Assembly (NCBI GenBank): GCA_020633435.1
Contig: JACKDP010000001.1
Span: forward strand, 1 to 64,000
DNA from: Myxococcales bacterium
Lineage (GTDB): Bacteria; Myxococcota_A; Bradymonadia; UBA7976; UBA1532
Direction of reading: 5' to 3'
DNA: 64,000 nt
Positions 1 through 8,182 of the stretch are shown here, one piece after another. The notes under the pieces are model-generated. The model was not told where the DNA came from. It made no database searches and was given only the letters and a program-made list of their open reading frames with translations. A program made the translations under genes and the position numbers. The first letter of the stretch is position 1. Every line of letters begins with the position of its first letter.

Positions 1-1
1 C

Positions 2-226
2 CAGGGTGGCGCCGGTGGCATGGGTGGCGCTGGTGGCATGGGCGGCGCCGGTGGCATGGGCGGCGCCGGTGGCATGGGCGGCGCTGGTGGCATGGGCGGC
101 GCTGGTGGCATGGGCGGCGCCGGTGGCATGGGCGGCGCCGGCGGCGAAGGCGGCATGGGTGGCGCTGGCGGCCTGGGTGGCGCGGGCGGCGAGGGTGGCA
201 TGGGCGGCGCGGGTGGCGCCGTCTGC
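2..226 (+). repeat. 18-bp coding tandem repeat (Gly-Gly-Ala-Gly-Gly-Met units)
   Basis: Near-identical 18-bp units of the type GGTGGCATGGGCGGCGCC encode a repeated GGAGGM hexapeptide, degenerating to GGAGGE and GGAGGL near the end. The array enters from outside the window. It forms the flexible tether of the surface protein and should be prone to slippage. Confidence 0.85.
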
Positions 227-3200
227 GAGCCCTCCCCCGAGGTCTGCGACGGCGTCGACAACGACTGCAACGGCGAGGTCGACGACGGCATCGCCCCCAG
301 CCCCTGCTACGACGGCCCCGAGGGGACGGCGGGCACCGGCGTCTGCCGCGGCGGCAACCAGGCCTGCGTCGACGGCGCCCTGGGCGCCTGCATCGGCCAG
401 ATCCTGCCCGGCGACGAGCTCTGCGACGGCCTCGACAACGACTGCAACGGCGCGGTCGACGATGTGATCGGCGCCGGCGACCCCTGCATGGTCGGCCAGG
501 GCGCCTGCCAGGCGCCCGGCGTGATGGCGTGCGGCCCCGACGGGGCGCTGGCCTGCCGCGGCGAGCCCGGCGTGGCCGCCCCCGAGCTCTGCGACAACAT
601 CGACAACGACTGCGATGGCCGCATCGACAACGGCGTCAGCCAGGCCTGCTACGAGGGCCCGGCCGGCACCGCGGGCGTGGGCCGCTGCGCGGCGGGCCGC
701 CAGGCCTGTGCCAACGGCGCCTTCGGCGGCGCCTGCGAGAACCAGGTCCTGCCCGGCGAGGAGGCCTGCAACCGCGTCGACGACGACTGCGACGGCCAGG
801 TCGATGAGGGTGACGTCTGCGTGGCCTGTGGCAACGGCGTCCTGGACGCCGGCGAGCAGTGCGACGACGGCAACGTCGTCCCGGGCGATGGCTGCGACGC
901 GGCCTGCCAGCGCGAGGGCGGCCCCGTCCTCGACTTCCCGGGCGTGCGCGCCGATCTGCCCGAGGCCGAGGCGGCCGCGGGTGGCTTCCGCGTCTGCTAC
1001 CGCGATCTCTACAACGCCGATCTCGACACGGCGGCCATCCAGGCGAACTGTGATGGCGAGGTGCTGATGCTGGCCTGCCGCCCGGTCGGCGCGCCGAACT
1101 TCACCATCGCCGCCATGGGCGAGCGCGCCCAGGTGCTGCTGCCCGTCCCCGACGGCGAGAACGACGGCCACGACCACAACGGCGTGCGCTGGTACTACGG
1201 CGAGGACTACTCCGTCGGCTTCGCGGCCGCCGGCGCCCAGCTCTCGCGCAACGAGTGCGACACCATCGACGGCGACGACCGCCTCTGCTGGCACACGGTC
1301 GGCAACGCCGGCGGCTACCGCTGCGGCGCCACCCAGGGCCTCAACGACGATGCCGGCTGGGAGCGCATCGTGATGCAGCGCGGCGGCGGGGCGGGCGGCG
1401 GCGTGGCCCTGCCCCCCAACCAGGGCTTCGGCCACCACGGCGGCTGCGACTCCTGGAACGGCTGCAACGACGGCGCCACCTGCGCCCAGGCGGCCTGCCG
1501 GGTCAACGGCTTTGAAGGTGCCGTGAGCTGGGATGAGGGCCTCTGCAGCGATCTGCACGCGGCCATCCCCGGCTTCTTCTGCAACCTGTTCCGGCAGCTC
1601 CCCGACGATCTCGACGACCAGTGGGGCGACGGCTGCAACATCCCGGTCGCCTACAACATCGTCTGCTCCGGCGACGGCCCCCGCTGCGGCGACGGCATCG
1701 TGTCGCCCGGCGAGGGCTGCGACGACGGCAACCAGGTGGCGGGCGATGGCTGCGACCCGCGCTGCCAGGTCGAGCAGGTCGGCGACGAGGGCAACGTCCG
1801 CCTGGTGGGCGGCGACGGGCCCGGCCACGGCCGCGTGGAGATCTTCCACGACGGCCGCTGGGGTACGGTCTGTGACGACGCCTGGGACCTGGACGACGCC
1901 AACGTGGTGTGCCGCCAGCTCGGCTTCGACGGCGCGCTCGAGGCCATCCAGCAGTTCGGCGGCGGCGCCGATCCCATCTGGCTGGACGACGTCGGCTGCG
2001 GCGGCGACGAGCCCCGCCTCGACCTCTGCCCCGCGCCGCCCTTCGGCCAGCACAACTGCATCCACCAGGAGGACGCTGGCGTCCGCTGCATCCCCCGCGC
2101 CCTGCGGGCCAACGTCATGCAGTGCGGCCCCAGCAGCCTGACCGCCGAGTCGCTGCTGGAGCCCGGCGACGGCCTCGCCGCCGTCGAGGCGTGCAACCCC
2201 GACGGGAACACCCAGGCCGTGCTCATCCCCCGGGAAGGCTTCGACCTCGTCAACGGTGCGGATTTCTTCGCTTATCTGAACGCGGGCGGCATCGTCATCA
2301 CCGAGTACAACATCAGCGATGACGTCTACAACCGCATCTTCGGCGCCAACGTGGTCCAGGGCCGCGGCCTCGGCAACTGCTCCGACAACGTCAACGTGCC
2401 GGTGCGGTTCAACGAGGGCGACGCCTTCTGGCAGGCCAACGGCGGCCTGCCGCTGGAGGCCAACCCCGGCTGCGGCATGGACATGAGCCAGTGGGGCGTG
2501 CCCATGGTCCGCCTCGGCGGCTGGGACGCCGACAGCACCTCCCTCGCCTACGTGGACGTCGGCCTGGGCCGCCTGTACCTGGTGGAGGCGGACTGGCAGG
2601 ACGGCGAGGAGAGCTTCAACGCCGCCTCCCGCCAGCTCCTGCGCTACATGATCATGAACGGCGGGGCCGGCGTGATCGGCGGCGTCTGCGGCGACGGCAA
2701 CGTCGACGACGGCGAGCAGTGCGACGACGGCAACCTGGCCAACGGCGACGGCTGCAGCGCCCGGTGCCAGCGCGAAGGCGGCGGCGCCTTCGCGCTCGCC
2801 GGCCAGTTCGGCGTGGGCGAGGGGCCGGACTGGGTCGACCACAACGCCGTCTCGTGCATCTCGGCCTGCGCCCAGCTCTTCGGCGGCGAGGCCGCGGACT
2901 ACGCCTGCTCCACCTCCCCCGACCAGGTCAACCACCAGGCGTGGGTCTCGGGCTGGGGCGACGGCAGCCACTGCATCGGCGGCGAGGGCGGCCCGGTGGC
3001 CGAGGACTTCGTCCTGCCCGGCGAGGGTCAGCCCTACAACTGTGGGGCGGTCGGCTGCTCGTACTCGGCCTACGTGGCCGACCACTGCGGTCCGGACTCG
3101 GTGAACTTCTGCTTCCGCCAGCCCGCCTGCCCCGGCGAGGTCTGGGGCGGCGTCTGCCTGGTGCACCTCTCCGAGGAGTGCGTCCAGGGCTCCGTGGTCG

Positions 3201-3442
3201 ACTACTGCGCGGCCAACGGCGGCGAGGTCATCACCTTCGCCGAGTTCCAGGCCATGGTCGCGGGCGGCTGGCAGCGCCCCAACGACAACTACCACACCCT
3301 CGCCGTGGCCGAGTACGACCAGTGCCCGGACGACATGGGCTACGGCAACGTGGGCATCCCGGGCTTCAACGACCTGCAGCTCTGGATCTGCGGCGAGACC
3401 CAGGACTACTGCAACCGCGCCATGGCCTGCGTCGCCCGCTGA
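2..3442 (+). CDS. Cysteine-rich multidomain surface protein (MopE, DUF4215 and SRCR repeats), 5' partial
   Basis: The frame is already open at base 2, so the start lies upstream. The visible protein begins with a GGAGGM low-complexity stretch (to about nt 225). Four MopE-type putative metal-binding repeats follow (CDGVDNDCNGEVDDG and three variants, nt 240-815). Three DUF4215-type repeats (CGNG..D.GEQCDDGN) lie near nt 826, 1684 and 2689. One scavenger-receptor cysteine-rich domain lies at nt 1795-2090 (WGTVCDDAW, VVCRQLGF). The rest is Cys/Trp-rich and unassigned. Such assemblies are typical of exported myxobacterial proteins, and the many paired cysteines suggest an oxidising location. By analogy with three lipoproteins further along, the glycine stretch probably links a lipidated N-terminus (outside the window) to the folded part. 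Ligand and role are unknown. Domain calls are firm; localisation is inferred. Confidence 0.85.
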   Translation, partial: QGGAGGMGGAGGMGGAGGMGGAGGMGGAGGMGGAGGMGGAGGMGGAGGEGGMGGAGGLGGAGGEGGMGGAGGAVCEPSPEVCDGVDNDCNGEVDDGIAPSPCYDGPEGTAGTGVCRGGNQACVDGALGACIGQILPGDELCDGLDNDCNGAVDDVIGAGDPCMVGQGACQAPGVMACGPDGALACRGEPGVAAPELCDNIDNDCDGRIDNGVSQACYEGPAGTAGVGRCAAGRQACANGAFGGACENQVLPGEEACNRVDDDCDGQVDEGDVCVACGNGVLDAGEQCDDGNVVPGDGCDAACQREGGPVLDFPGVRADLPEAEAAAGGFRVCYRDLYNADLDTAAIQANCDGEVLMLACRPVGAPNFTIAAMGERAQVLLPVPDGENDGHDHNGVRWYYGEDYSVGFAAAGAQLSRNECDTIDGDDRLCWHTVGNAGGYRCGATQGLNDDAGWERIVMQRGGGAGGGVALPPNQGFGHHGGCDSWNGCNDGATCAQAACRVNGFEGAVSWDEGLCSDLHAAIPGFFCNLFRQLPDDLDDQWGDGCNIPVAYNIVCSGDGPRCGDGIVSPGEGCDDGNQVAGDGCDPRCQVEQVGDEGNVRLVGGDGPGHGRVEIFHDGRWGTVCDDAWDLDDANVVCRQLGFDGALEAIQQFGGGADPIWLDDVGCGGDEPRLDLCPAPPFGQHNCIHQEDAGVRCIPRALRANVMQCGPSSLTAESLLEPGDGLAAVEACNPDGNTQAVLIPREGFDLVNGADFFAYLNAGGIVITEYNISDDVYNRIFGANVVQGRGLGNCSDNVNVPVRFNEGDAFWQANGGLPLEANPGCGMDMSQWGVPMVRLGGWDADSTSLAYVDVGLGRLYLVEADWQDGEESFNAASRQLLRYMIMNGGAGVIGGVCGDGNVDDGEQCDDGNLANGDGCSARCQREGGGAFALAGQFGVGEGPDWVDHNAVSCISACAQLFGGEAADYACSTSPDQVNHQAWVSGWGDGSHCIGGEGGPVAEDFVLPGEGQPYNCGAVGCSYSAYVADHCGPDSVNFCFRQPACPGEVWGGVCLVHLSEECVQGSVVDYCAANGGEVITFAEFQAMVAGGWQRPNDNYHTLAVAEYDQCPDDMGYGNVGIPGFNDLQLWICGETQDYCNRAMACVAR

Positions 3443-3454
3443 CGCCCGGCCTCC

Positions 3455-3477
3455 GGGGCGACGCGCCGCGTCGCCCC
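3455..3477. terminator. Perfect 10-bp hairpin between convergent genes
   Basis: GGGGCGACGC, a 3-base loop, then GCGTCGCCCC form a perfect inverted repeat 12 bases after the stop of the surface protein and before the end of the convergent lipoprotein gene. It has no T tract, so it may act as a weak bidirectional terminator or mRNA 3' end. Confidence 0.5.
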
Positions 3478-3565
3478 TGCCCCACCTGACCTCCGCCGGC
3501 CGTCAACACGGGGGGACGCCCAGCGCCCCCGAGCTCCCTGCTGGCGGCCAGCCGGTGCTGACGAG

Positions 3566-4105
3566 TCAGAAGGGCTCGCTCTCCTCAGACTGCGCACGCT
3601 TGCATGCCAGCAGCGGCGCGCAGGCCGGCTGCCCAGCGAGGTCCAGGGCCAGCGGATCCTCCGCGTCGGGCGGCGCCGGGCGCCCGCACGTCGCCGCCTG
3701 GAGCTTCCGCTGCCGGGCCAGGAAGGCGTCGTCGAGGCACGCTTCCAGCTGCCCGACCGTGACGTCGCAGCCCTGGACCGGCCTGGTGGACCGGCAGATC
3801 GAGTCCCCGATGAGCGCGACGATCGGCGTCACGCGCCAGGCATTCTGCTGACACTCCAATGCCGCGTCCTGGCAGATCTGCTGGTCGGGAAAGCGGCTCG
3901 CCGCGAGGTGCCGACACAGCAGCCCGGGCTCCAGCGCCGCCAGGGTGCCATCGACGATGGCCTCGCACATGACCTGCGCGTCCTCCCCCGACAGCTCGGC
4001 CATGGTCGCCGTGGCCGGCAGCCCGCTCTCGACGAAGCGGACGTCGCCCTCCTCACCGCAGCCTGGGAGGAACGAGACGAGGACGATGAGGGCAAGGACG
4101 CGCAT
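3566..4105 (-). CDS. Small predicted lipoprotein, function unknown
   Basis: The product is 179 residues. The N-terminus MRVLALIVLVSFLPGC is a short signal peptide ending in an LPGC lipobox, so it is probably lipidated at Cys16. The mature part has about eight further cysteines (for example CRHLAASRFPDQQICQD and CDVTVGQLEAC), suggesting a disulfide-bonded fold. I chose the ATG at 4105 because a GGAG lies about 8 bases upstream and the signal peptide begins exactly there; the open frame extends further upstream but without signal character. It is convergent with the large surface protein gene. I do not recognise a family. Confidence 0.75.
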   Translation of the reverse strand: MRVLALIVLVSFLPGCGEEGDVRFVESGLPATATMAELSGEDAQVMCEAIVDGTLAALEPGLLCRHLAASRFPDQQICQDAALECQQNAWRVTPIVALIGDSICRSTRPVQGCDVTVGQLEACLDDAFLARQRKLQAATCGRPAPPDAEDPLALDLAGQPACAPLLACKRAQSEESEPF

Positions 4106-4378
4106 GGTGAAGCTCCGTGGGCTTGGGTCGGTGATGCTGGGGTGGAGACGGAGCAGGACGGGTGCCAGGGGAGGCGCGACGCGCGCATCGACCGAATTTC
4201 CTTCCGATTTCAAGCCTTTGGCGCGAAGCGACAGACCCGGACGGACCGGACGGACCGCCGCCGGGCGGGCATCTGGTGTACAGACGGCGGAGGGCAGCCG
4301 ACATCTGGCGCACGCCCCGGGCGGCTGCCGCGCAGCTACCAGGCGTACAGCCCGCCCCGGGCGTCGAAGCCCTCGGGG
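4106..4378. other. Intergenic, no gene recognised
   Basis: This 273-base gap lies between two minus-strand genes. The part next to the lipoprotein gene holds its ribosome binding site. I see no convincing open frame, RNA gene or repeat. No YgiT-type antitoxin frame, a frequent partner of DUF4258 proteins, is present. Confidence 0.5.
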
Positions 4379-4627
4379 TCAACACCAGTACACGGTCGGG
4401 ATGGTGAGCCCCGTGCTCACCACCACCCCGAGCCGCCGCCCGGACGCCACCTCCCCCTCGAAGACGACCCCTCGCCACCCCGGGCGGGTGCGGCCGCCTG
4501 CGACGACGGCCAGGACGTCATCCACCTTGATACCCCGCTCCCGCAGCCTCTCCGCGGCGTGCCGGGAAAGGCGGAGTCCAAGGACCAGCCCACCTCGACA
4601 GACCTCGAGGATCCGATGACCAGCCAT
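4379..4627 (-). CDS. DUF4258-like small protein
   Basis: The product is 82 residues. The central LRLSRHAAERLRERGIKVDDV and the C-terminal VVSTGLTIPTVYWC match the layout of DUF4258: an HA.(E/R)R...RGI helix followed by a short beta strand. Such proteins are often linked with toxin-antitoxin loci, but no partner gene is visible on either side. I chose the ATG at 4627, which has an AGGT-type ribosome binding site 6 bases upstream; a longer open frame (to 4729) would cross the upstream hairpin. The function could be RNA-related, but this is inference. Confidence 0.55.
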   Translation of the reverse strand: MAGHRILEVCRGGLVLGLRLSRHAAERLRERGIKVDDVLAVVAGGRTRPGWRGVVFEGEVASGRRLGVVVSTGLTIPTVYWC

Positions 4628-4948
4628 GCTGACCTCGCTGGGCGGCCGGCAACCCAGCCAGCCGTCCGTCCGAACGGCGTAGAGAAGATAAACGACCCGG
4701 CGCGCCGCGGCTGCGAGGCGCCGGGTCAACCCACCCCTGACCCGTGTGTGAGCAGGTCACGACGCCGAAGCACCGCGTCCTGCTCCCATGCTGGACCGGC
4801 CAAAGCCGGCTCGCCCGGGCGTCCTGGCGCGGGCAGAGCCGGCGCTTCGGAGGCCACCCCACGTGGGGGCTGGCGAAGGTAGCGCGACGGTGGTCGCGTT
4901 CAGAGAGCTTTTGGTTGGGCTCCTGCTTGGGTTGGTTCGTTACTCAAA
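4628..4948. other. Intergenic region with terminator hairpin
   Basis: About 320 bases separate the HTH gene from the DUF4258 gene, both on the minus strand. It contains the 10-bp hairpin at 4694-4727, a shorter CCGGC/GCCGG hairpin near 4798-4812 and a CCCACGTGGG palindrome near 4857. No coding frame, tRNA or mobile-element end was recognised. Confidence 0.5.
4694..4727 (-). terminator. Intrinsic-type hairpin downstream of the HTH gene
   Basis: GACCCGGCGC at 4694-4703 and its exact reverse complement at 4718-4727 enclose a 14-base loop. Read on the minus strand it is followed by GTTTATCTTC, a weak T-rich tail. It sits after the HTH gene and before the DUF4258 gene, so it may end the defence-locus transcript. 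Confidence 0.5.
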
Positions 4949-5935
4949 TCATGACGGCCCGATGCGACGCAAGCCGGGCACCGGATAGCCGGCCTCGGCG
5001 AGGGCTCGACGCAAGCGCAGCGGAAGAGTCGCCTGGTCGTCGGGCAAGTGGCGCCAGCTCGGATCGCGAGCGAAGTGGTCGGCCCGGTCGAGCAGGTCCT
5101 CCAGAGTCAGGGCCTCCTCGATGGTCGACAGCCACTCAGCGTCCTGGTCTTCGCAGAAGACCTGCTGCGGCACCGTCGAGCCATGCCCGGTCTCCCGCTT
5201 CTCTCCCTTGCGGTTGTACGAGTTGACCGAGGAGCGACTTGAAACCCCCATCCGTCGCTGAAGCACCAGTACAAACGCCTCCGCGACCACATGCACCTTC
5301 CACTGCGCGACGGTCTTCCACCGCGGCTGGACCGTGTCCGCAAACTCGGTCACCGCGAGCATCTCTCGCAACGCGTGGCGGAAGATCAGCGCGCCCTCGA
5401 CGACGGCTACGCCGCGGTCACGAGCCCGCCGCCAGGCCAACAAGGGCTCCACGAACACGTTTCGCTCGTACGCCGGCCTTTTCTCATTGGGGTGATAGAA
5501 GAACCCATGCTGTGAGGACGGGTCGTGGATGGGCGAGTCGAGCGACAGAGTGACCAGGACCTTTTGCTCTTGCCGCCGAAAGACACTCTCTTCGACTTTG
5601 CGGCGAAGCCTCAGGGAGTCGAGGTGAGCGAGAGCATCGGCCTCCTGCCTGAACGCCCGCCCCTCCTCCGTCAGGGCCCACTCCTCATCGGAGGGCCCGT
5701 CGACGTAGTACCAGGTCTCCCGGCGGCGCTCGAGGCTTCGCCCGAACCGGTCCAGCAGAGGCTCGACCTGGTGCTCAAACGCCTTGGTCTTGCCATTGGC
5801 CCAGCCACTCACGGTGCTCTGGGTGGTCCGGCACAGCTTCGCGATCTCGGTCTGCGTCATCCCGGCCTCCAGCGCGATCCGGATCAGCCGGCGGGTGTCT
5901 CGGAACTTGCGGCGGGGCGTCCTGCTGCTGTTCAT
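4949..5935 (-). CDS. XRE-like helix-turn-helix protein, 328 aa
   Basis: Residues about 18-50 form a clear XRE/Cro-type HTH (RLIRIALEAGMTQTEIAKLC, then TTQSTVSGWANGKT). The remaining ~270 residues are unassigned and mostly helical, with motifs such as ALTEEGRAFRQEADAL and RRRARDRG-like basic stretches. The length is far above a simple repressor, so a C-terminal sensory or enzymatic domain is likely. A strong AGGAGGTGA ribosome binding site lies 8 bases before the ATG. Codon usage is less extreme in GC than in the flanking genes, which hints at a separate origin. It lies 120 bases downstream of brxHI on the same strand, with its own potential promoter in that gap. It could regulate the BREX locus or be an independent accessory gene; the sequence does not decide. 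Confidence 0.7.
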   Translation of the reverse strand: MNSSRTPRRKFRDTRRLIRIALEAGMTQTEIAKLCRTTQSTVSGWANGKTKAFEHQVEPLLDRFGRSLERRRETWYYVDGPSDEEWALTEEGRAFRQEADALAHLDSLRLRRKVEESVFRRQEQKVLVTLSLDSPIHDPSSQHGFFYHPNEKRPAYERNVFVEPLLAWRRARDRGVAVVEGALIFRHALREMLAVTEFADTVQPRWKTVAQWKVHVVAEAFVLVLQRRMGVSSRSSVNSYNRKGEKRETGHGSTVPQQVFCEDQDAEWLSTIEEALTLEDLLDRADHFARDPSWRHLPDDQATLPLRLRRALAEAGYPVPGLRRIGPS

Positions 5936-6055
5936 GATCTCTCGTCACCTCCTGGCAACACCCTAGTGCCGGCCCTCCGCAGCCGCCAAAGATGGATTTC
6001 CGATATCCACCGATAGCCGCCGATGCCCATCTAGCAGGCCGACAACCACCTGAAA

Positions 6056-8182
6056 TCAATCACCTTCCGCCAACGTGACTACCCGCACGGATCGGGCGAG
6101 GGCCGCGCCGACCTCGGCCGCCGGCACCTCCCGCCGCCGGGACTGGGCGGTCCGCATGGCCAATGGCAGGCACTCGGCGAACTTCTCCTGGACCACGTCC
6201 GAGTAGTCACCGGCGCTGCCCTCGGGCTCGTAGCCACCCTGCAGGCGCTCGACGGCGTGCAGCAGCGCGTCCGTGGCAGCGTCCTCGGCTGCGAAGTGCA
6301 CCTCGACGAAGAGGTCTTCGCCGCTGACGGCCCGCGGCAGGCAGGCGCGCAGGCGCCGCGCGAGGGCCCGGTTGATGCCCGTCCCGGCGAACGTCCAGAG
6401 CCGCTGCGTCCCGTCGGGGTGCTTCTCCAGCACCAGATCGTCCCCCGCGAGGTGGGCGTGGGCCGCCAGAACGTCGGCCAGCGCCATCCGCGAGCGCTTC
6501 GTCAGGCAGACGTCGAGGGCGAGGGGGTCGTCGAAGAGCTGGCGGGTGAAGGCCGCGACCGGCGCCGGCACCCACGCACCGCCGCCGACCCACCGGCTCG
6601 ATCCCCGGTCCCCCGTCGGGGTGACGTAGGCGATGCGCTTGCGGACGTCGAGATGCTGGACGCGCCAGCCGCGCCCCCCGAGGGAGAGCACCGTCGAGCC
6701 GTCGTGCCAGACGCGGCCCCAGAACGTCTGCTCGTGGACCTCGCCCAGCACCTTCATGCCGTGCTGCAGCGTGAAGGCCGGGGGCGAGGAGAAGACCGAG
6801 AGCAGCTCCATGAAGTGCCGCCGGCCCAGGTCGCGCTCTGCCCGGGGGCCGATGTGGACCTGGCCGTCGCTCTGGGCCACCCAGTCTTCGGCCAGCAGGT
6901 GGGCCGCGATGGCGTCGGCGTCAGCGGCGTCGATGTGCAGCAGGCCGGCGACGACGTGCACGAAGCCCAGCCAGGTGGCGAGGGGTCGGCTGCCGTGCTG
7001 CAGGAGCGTGGCCAGCGCCTGCTGCACCAGGATGTGCCAGGGCGCGGGCGGGCAACGGACGTCCTCCACATACCCCACGCGCCAGGCCATGAGCAGCGCC
7101 GCCGCCTTGAGCAGGCCCGCGTCGTCGAAGGTGATGAGCAGCGTCCCCGGCCTCGTCCCTGGCCGACGCCCCGTCCGGCCCATGCGCTGGAGGAACGAGG
7201 CCACCGTGCTCGGCGCCCCGAGCTGGATCACGCGGTCCAGATCCCCGATGTCGATGCCCAGCTCCAGCGCGCTCGTGGAGACGATGACGCAGTCCTGCTC
7301 CTCGGCAAACGCCCGCTCGGCCACCCGCCGCTCGTCGGCCGAGAGCGAGCTGTGGGTGACGTGCACCCGCAAGCCCGCCGCGCGCAGGCCCTCGCCGATG
7401 CGCTCGCAGCGCCGCCGGCTGTCCGTGAAGACCAGGCGCTTCTCGCCGCGATAGAGCTGCGACACCAGCCGGGTGGCCTGATCCACGTCGTCCACGGCGT
7501 CGAGCCGCACATCGGGGGTGGGGCCCGGCGTCTCGTCCTGCACAAACTGCCGCGGCCGCGTCGACCGGCCCGCCAGAAAGTCCAGCACTTCCGGCAGGTT
7601 GCCCACGGTGGCCGAGAGGCCGATCCGCTGGATGTCCCGCCCGGCCAGGCTCGCCAGCCGCTCCAGCACCACCCGCAGGTGCCAGCCCCGATCGCCGGCC
7701 GCGAAGGCGTGGGCCTCGTCGATCACCACGGCCTGCACGCCCGCGAAGAAGAGGTGCGGCTCGCCCAGCCGGGAGCAGAGCATCCCCTCGATGGACTCCG
7801 GGGTCGTCAGCAGCACCTCGGGGGGGCTGCGGCGGATGCGATTGCGCGCGGCGGCCGCCGTGTCGCCATGCCAGATCGCCGCCTCGGCCCCCACCCACCG
7901 ACACATCCGCTGCAGCCGCTCGGCCTGGTTGTTGACCAGCGCCCGGATGGGGCTGAGGTACAGCACCGACAGCCCGCGCCAGCGCTCGACCTCCAGCCGC
8001 GACAGCAGCGGGAAGAACGCCGCCTCCGTCTTGCCCCCGGCCGTGGGGGCCCGCAGCAGCACGTTCTCCCCCGCCAGCACCGGCCCGATGGAGCGCCGCT
8101 GAATGAGGCGCAGCCCCGGCCACTGCAGGTCGTTGACGATGCCGTGCTGCACCATCGGGGAGAGGCCGTCGAAGGCGTCCAT
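6056..8182 (-). CDS. brxHI: BREX-associated Lhr-like helicase BrxHI
   Basis: This is a superfamily 2 DEAD/DEAH-box helicase of 708 residues and the usual last gene of type 2 BREX loci. Motif I APTAGGKT is at residues 45-52, motif Ia SPIRALVNNQ near 78, motif II DEAH at 155-158, motif III SATVGN near 188, and motifs V/VI (SALELGIDIGDLDR, QRMGRTGRR) follow in the second RecA domain. The C-terminal ~300 residues resemble the Lhr-type extension. The upstream brxD stop and this ATG overlap as TGATG; an in-frame GTG one codon earlier is also possible. It probably unwinds or translocates on DNA as part of the phage-exclusion machinery; its exact step in BREX is not known. Confidence 0.9.
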   Translation of the reverse strand: MDAFDGLSPMVQHGIVNDLQWPGLRLIQRRSIGPVLAGENVLLRAPTAGGKTEAAFFPLLSRLEVERWRGLSVLYLSPIRALVNNQAERLQRMCRWVGAEAAIWHGDTAAAARNRIRRSPPEVLLTTPESIEGMLCSRLGEPHLFFAGVQAVVIDEAHAFAAGDRGWHLRVVLERLASLAGRDIQRIGLSATVGNLPEVLDFLAGRSTRPRQFVQDETPGPTPDVRLDAVDDVDQATRLVSQLYRGEKRLVFTDSRRRCERIGEGLRAAGLRVHVTHSSLSADERRVAERAFAEEQDCVIVSTSALELGIDIGDLDRVIQLGAPSTVASFLQRMGRTGRRPGTRPGTLLITFDDAGLLKAAALLMAWRVGYVEDVRCPPAPWHILVQQALATLLQHGSRPLATWLGFVHVVAGLLHIDAADADAIAAHLLAEDWVAQSDGQVHIGPRAERDLGRRHFMELLSVFSSPPAFTLQHGMKVLGEVHEQTFWGRVWHDGSTVLSLGGRGWRVQHLDVRKRIAYVTPTGDRGSSRWVGGGAWVPAPVAAFTRQLFDDPLALDVCLTKRSRMALADVLAAHAHLAGDDLVLEKHPDGTQRLWTFAGTGINRALARRLRACLPRAVSGEDLFVEVHFAAEDAATDALLHAVERLQGGYEPEGSAGDYSDVVQEKFAECLPLAMRTAQSRRREVPAAEVGAALARSVRVVTLAEGD

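Noticed and set aside
2..226. Possible CRISPR or minisatellite
   Set aside because: Contiguous coding repeats without spacers, continuous with a MopE/DUF4215 protein.
4379..4627. Complete toxin-antitoxin pair
   Set aside because: Only a DUF4258-like frame is present; no antitoxin frame with YgiT zinc ribbon or HTH lies on either side.
4800..4960. tRNA-like GGTTCG sequence near 4,934
   Set aside because: No acceptor stem, anticodon arm or CCA-proximal pairing could be drawn around it.
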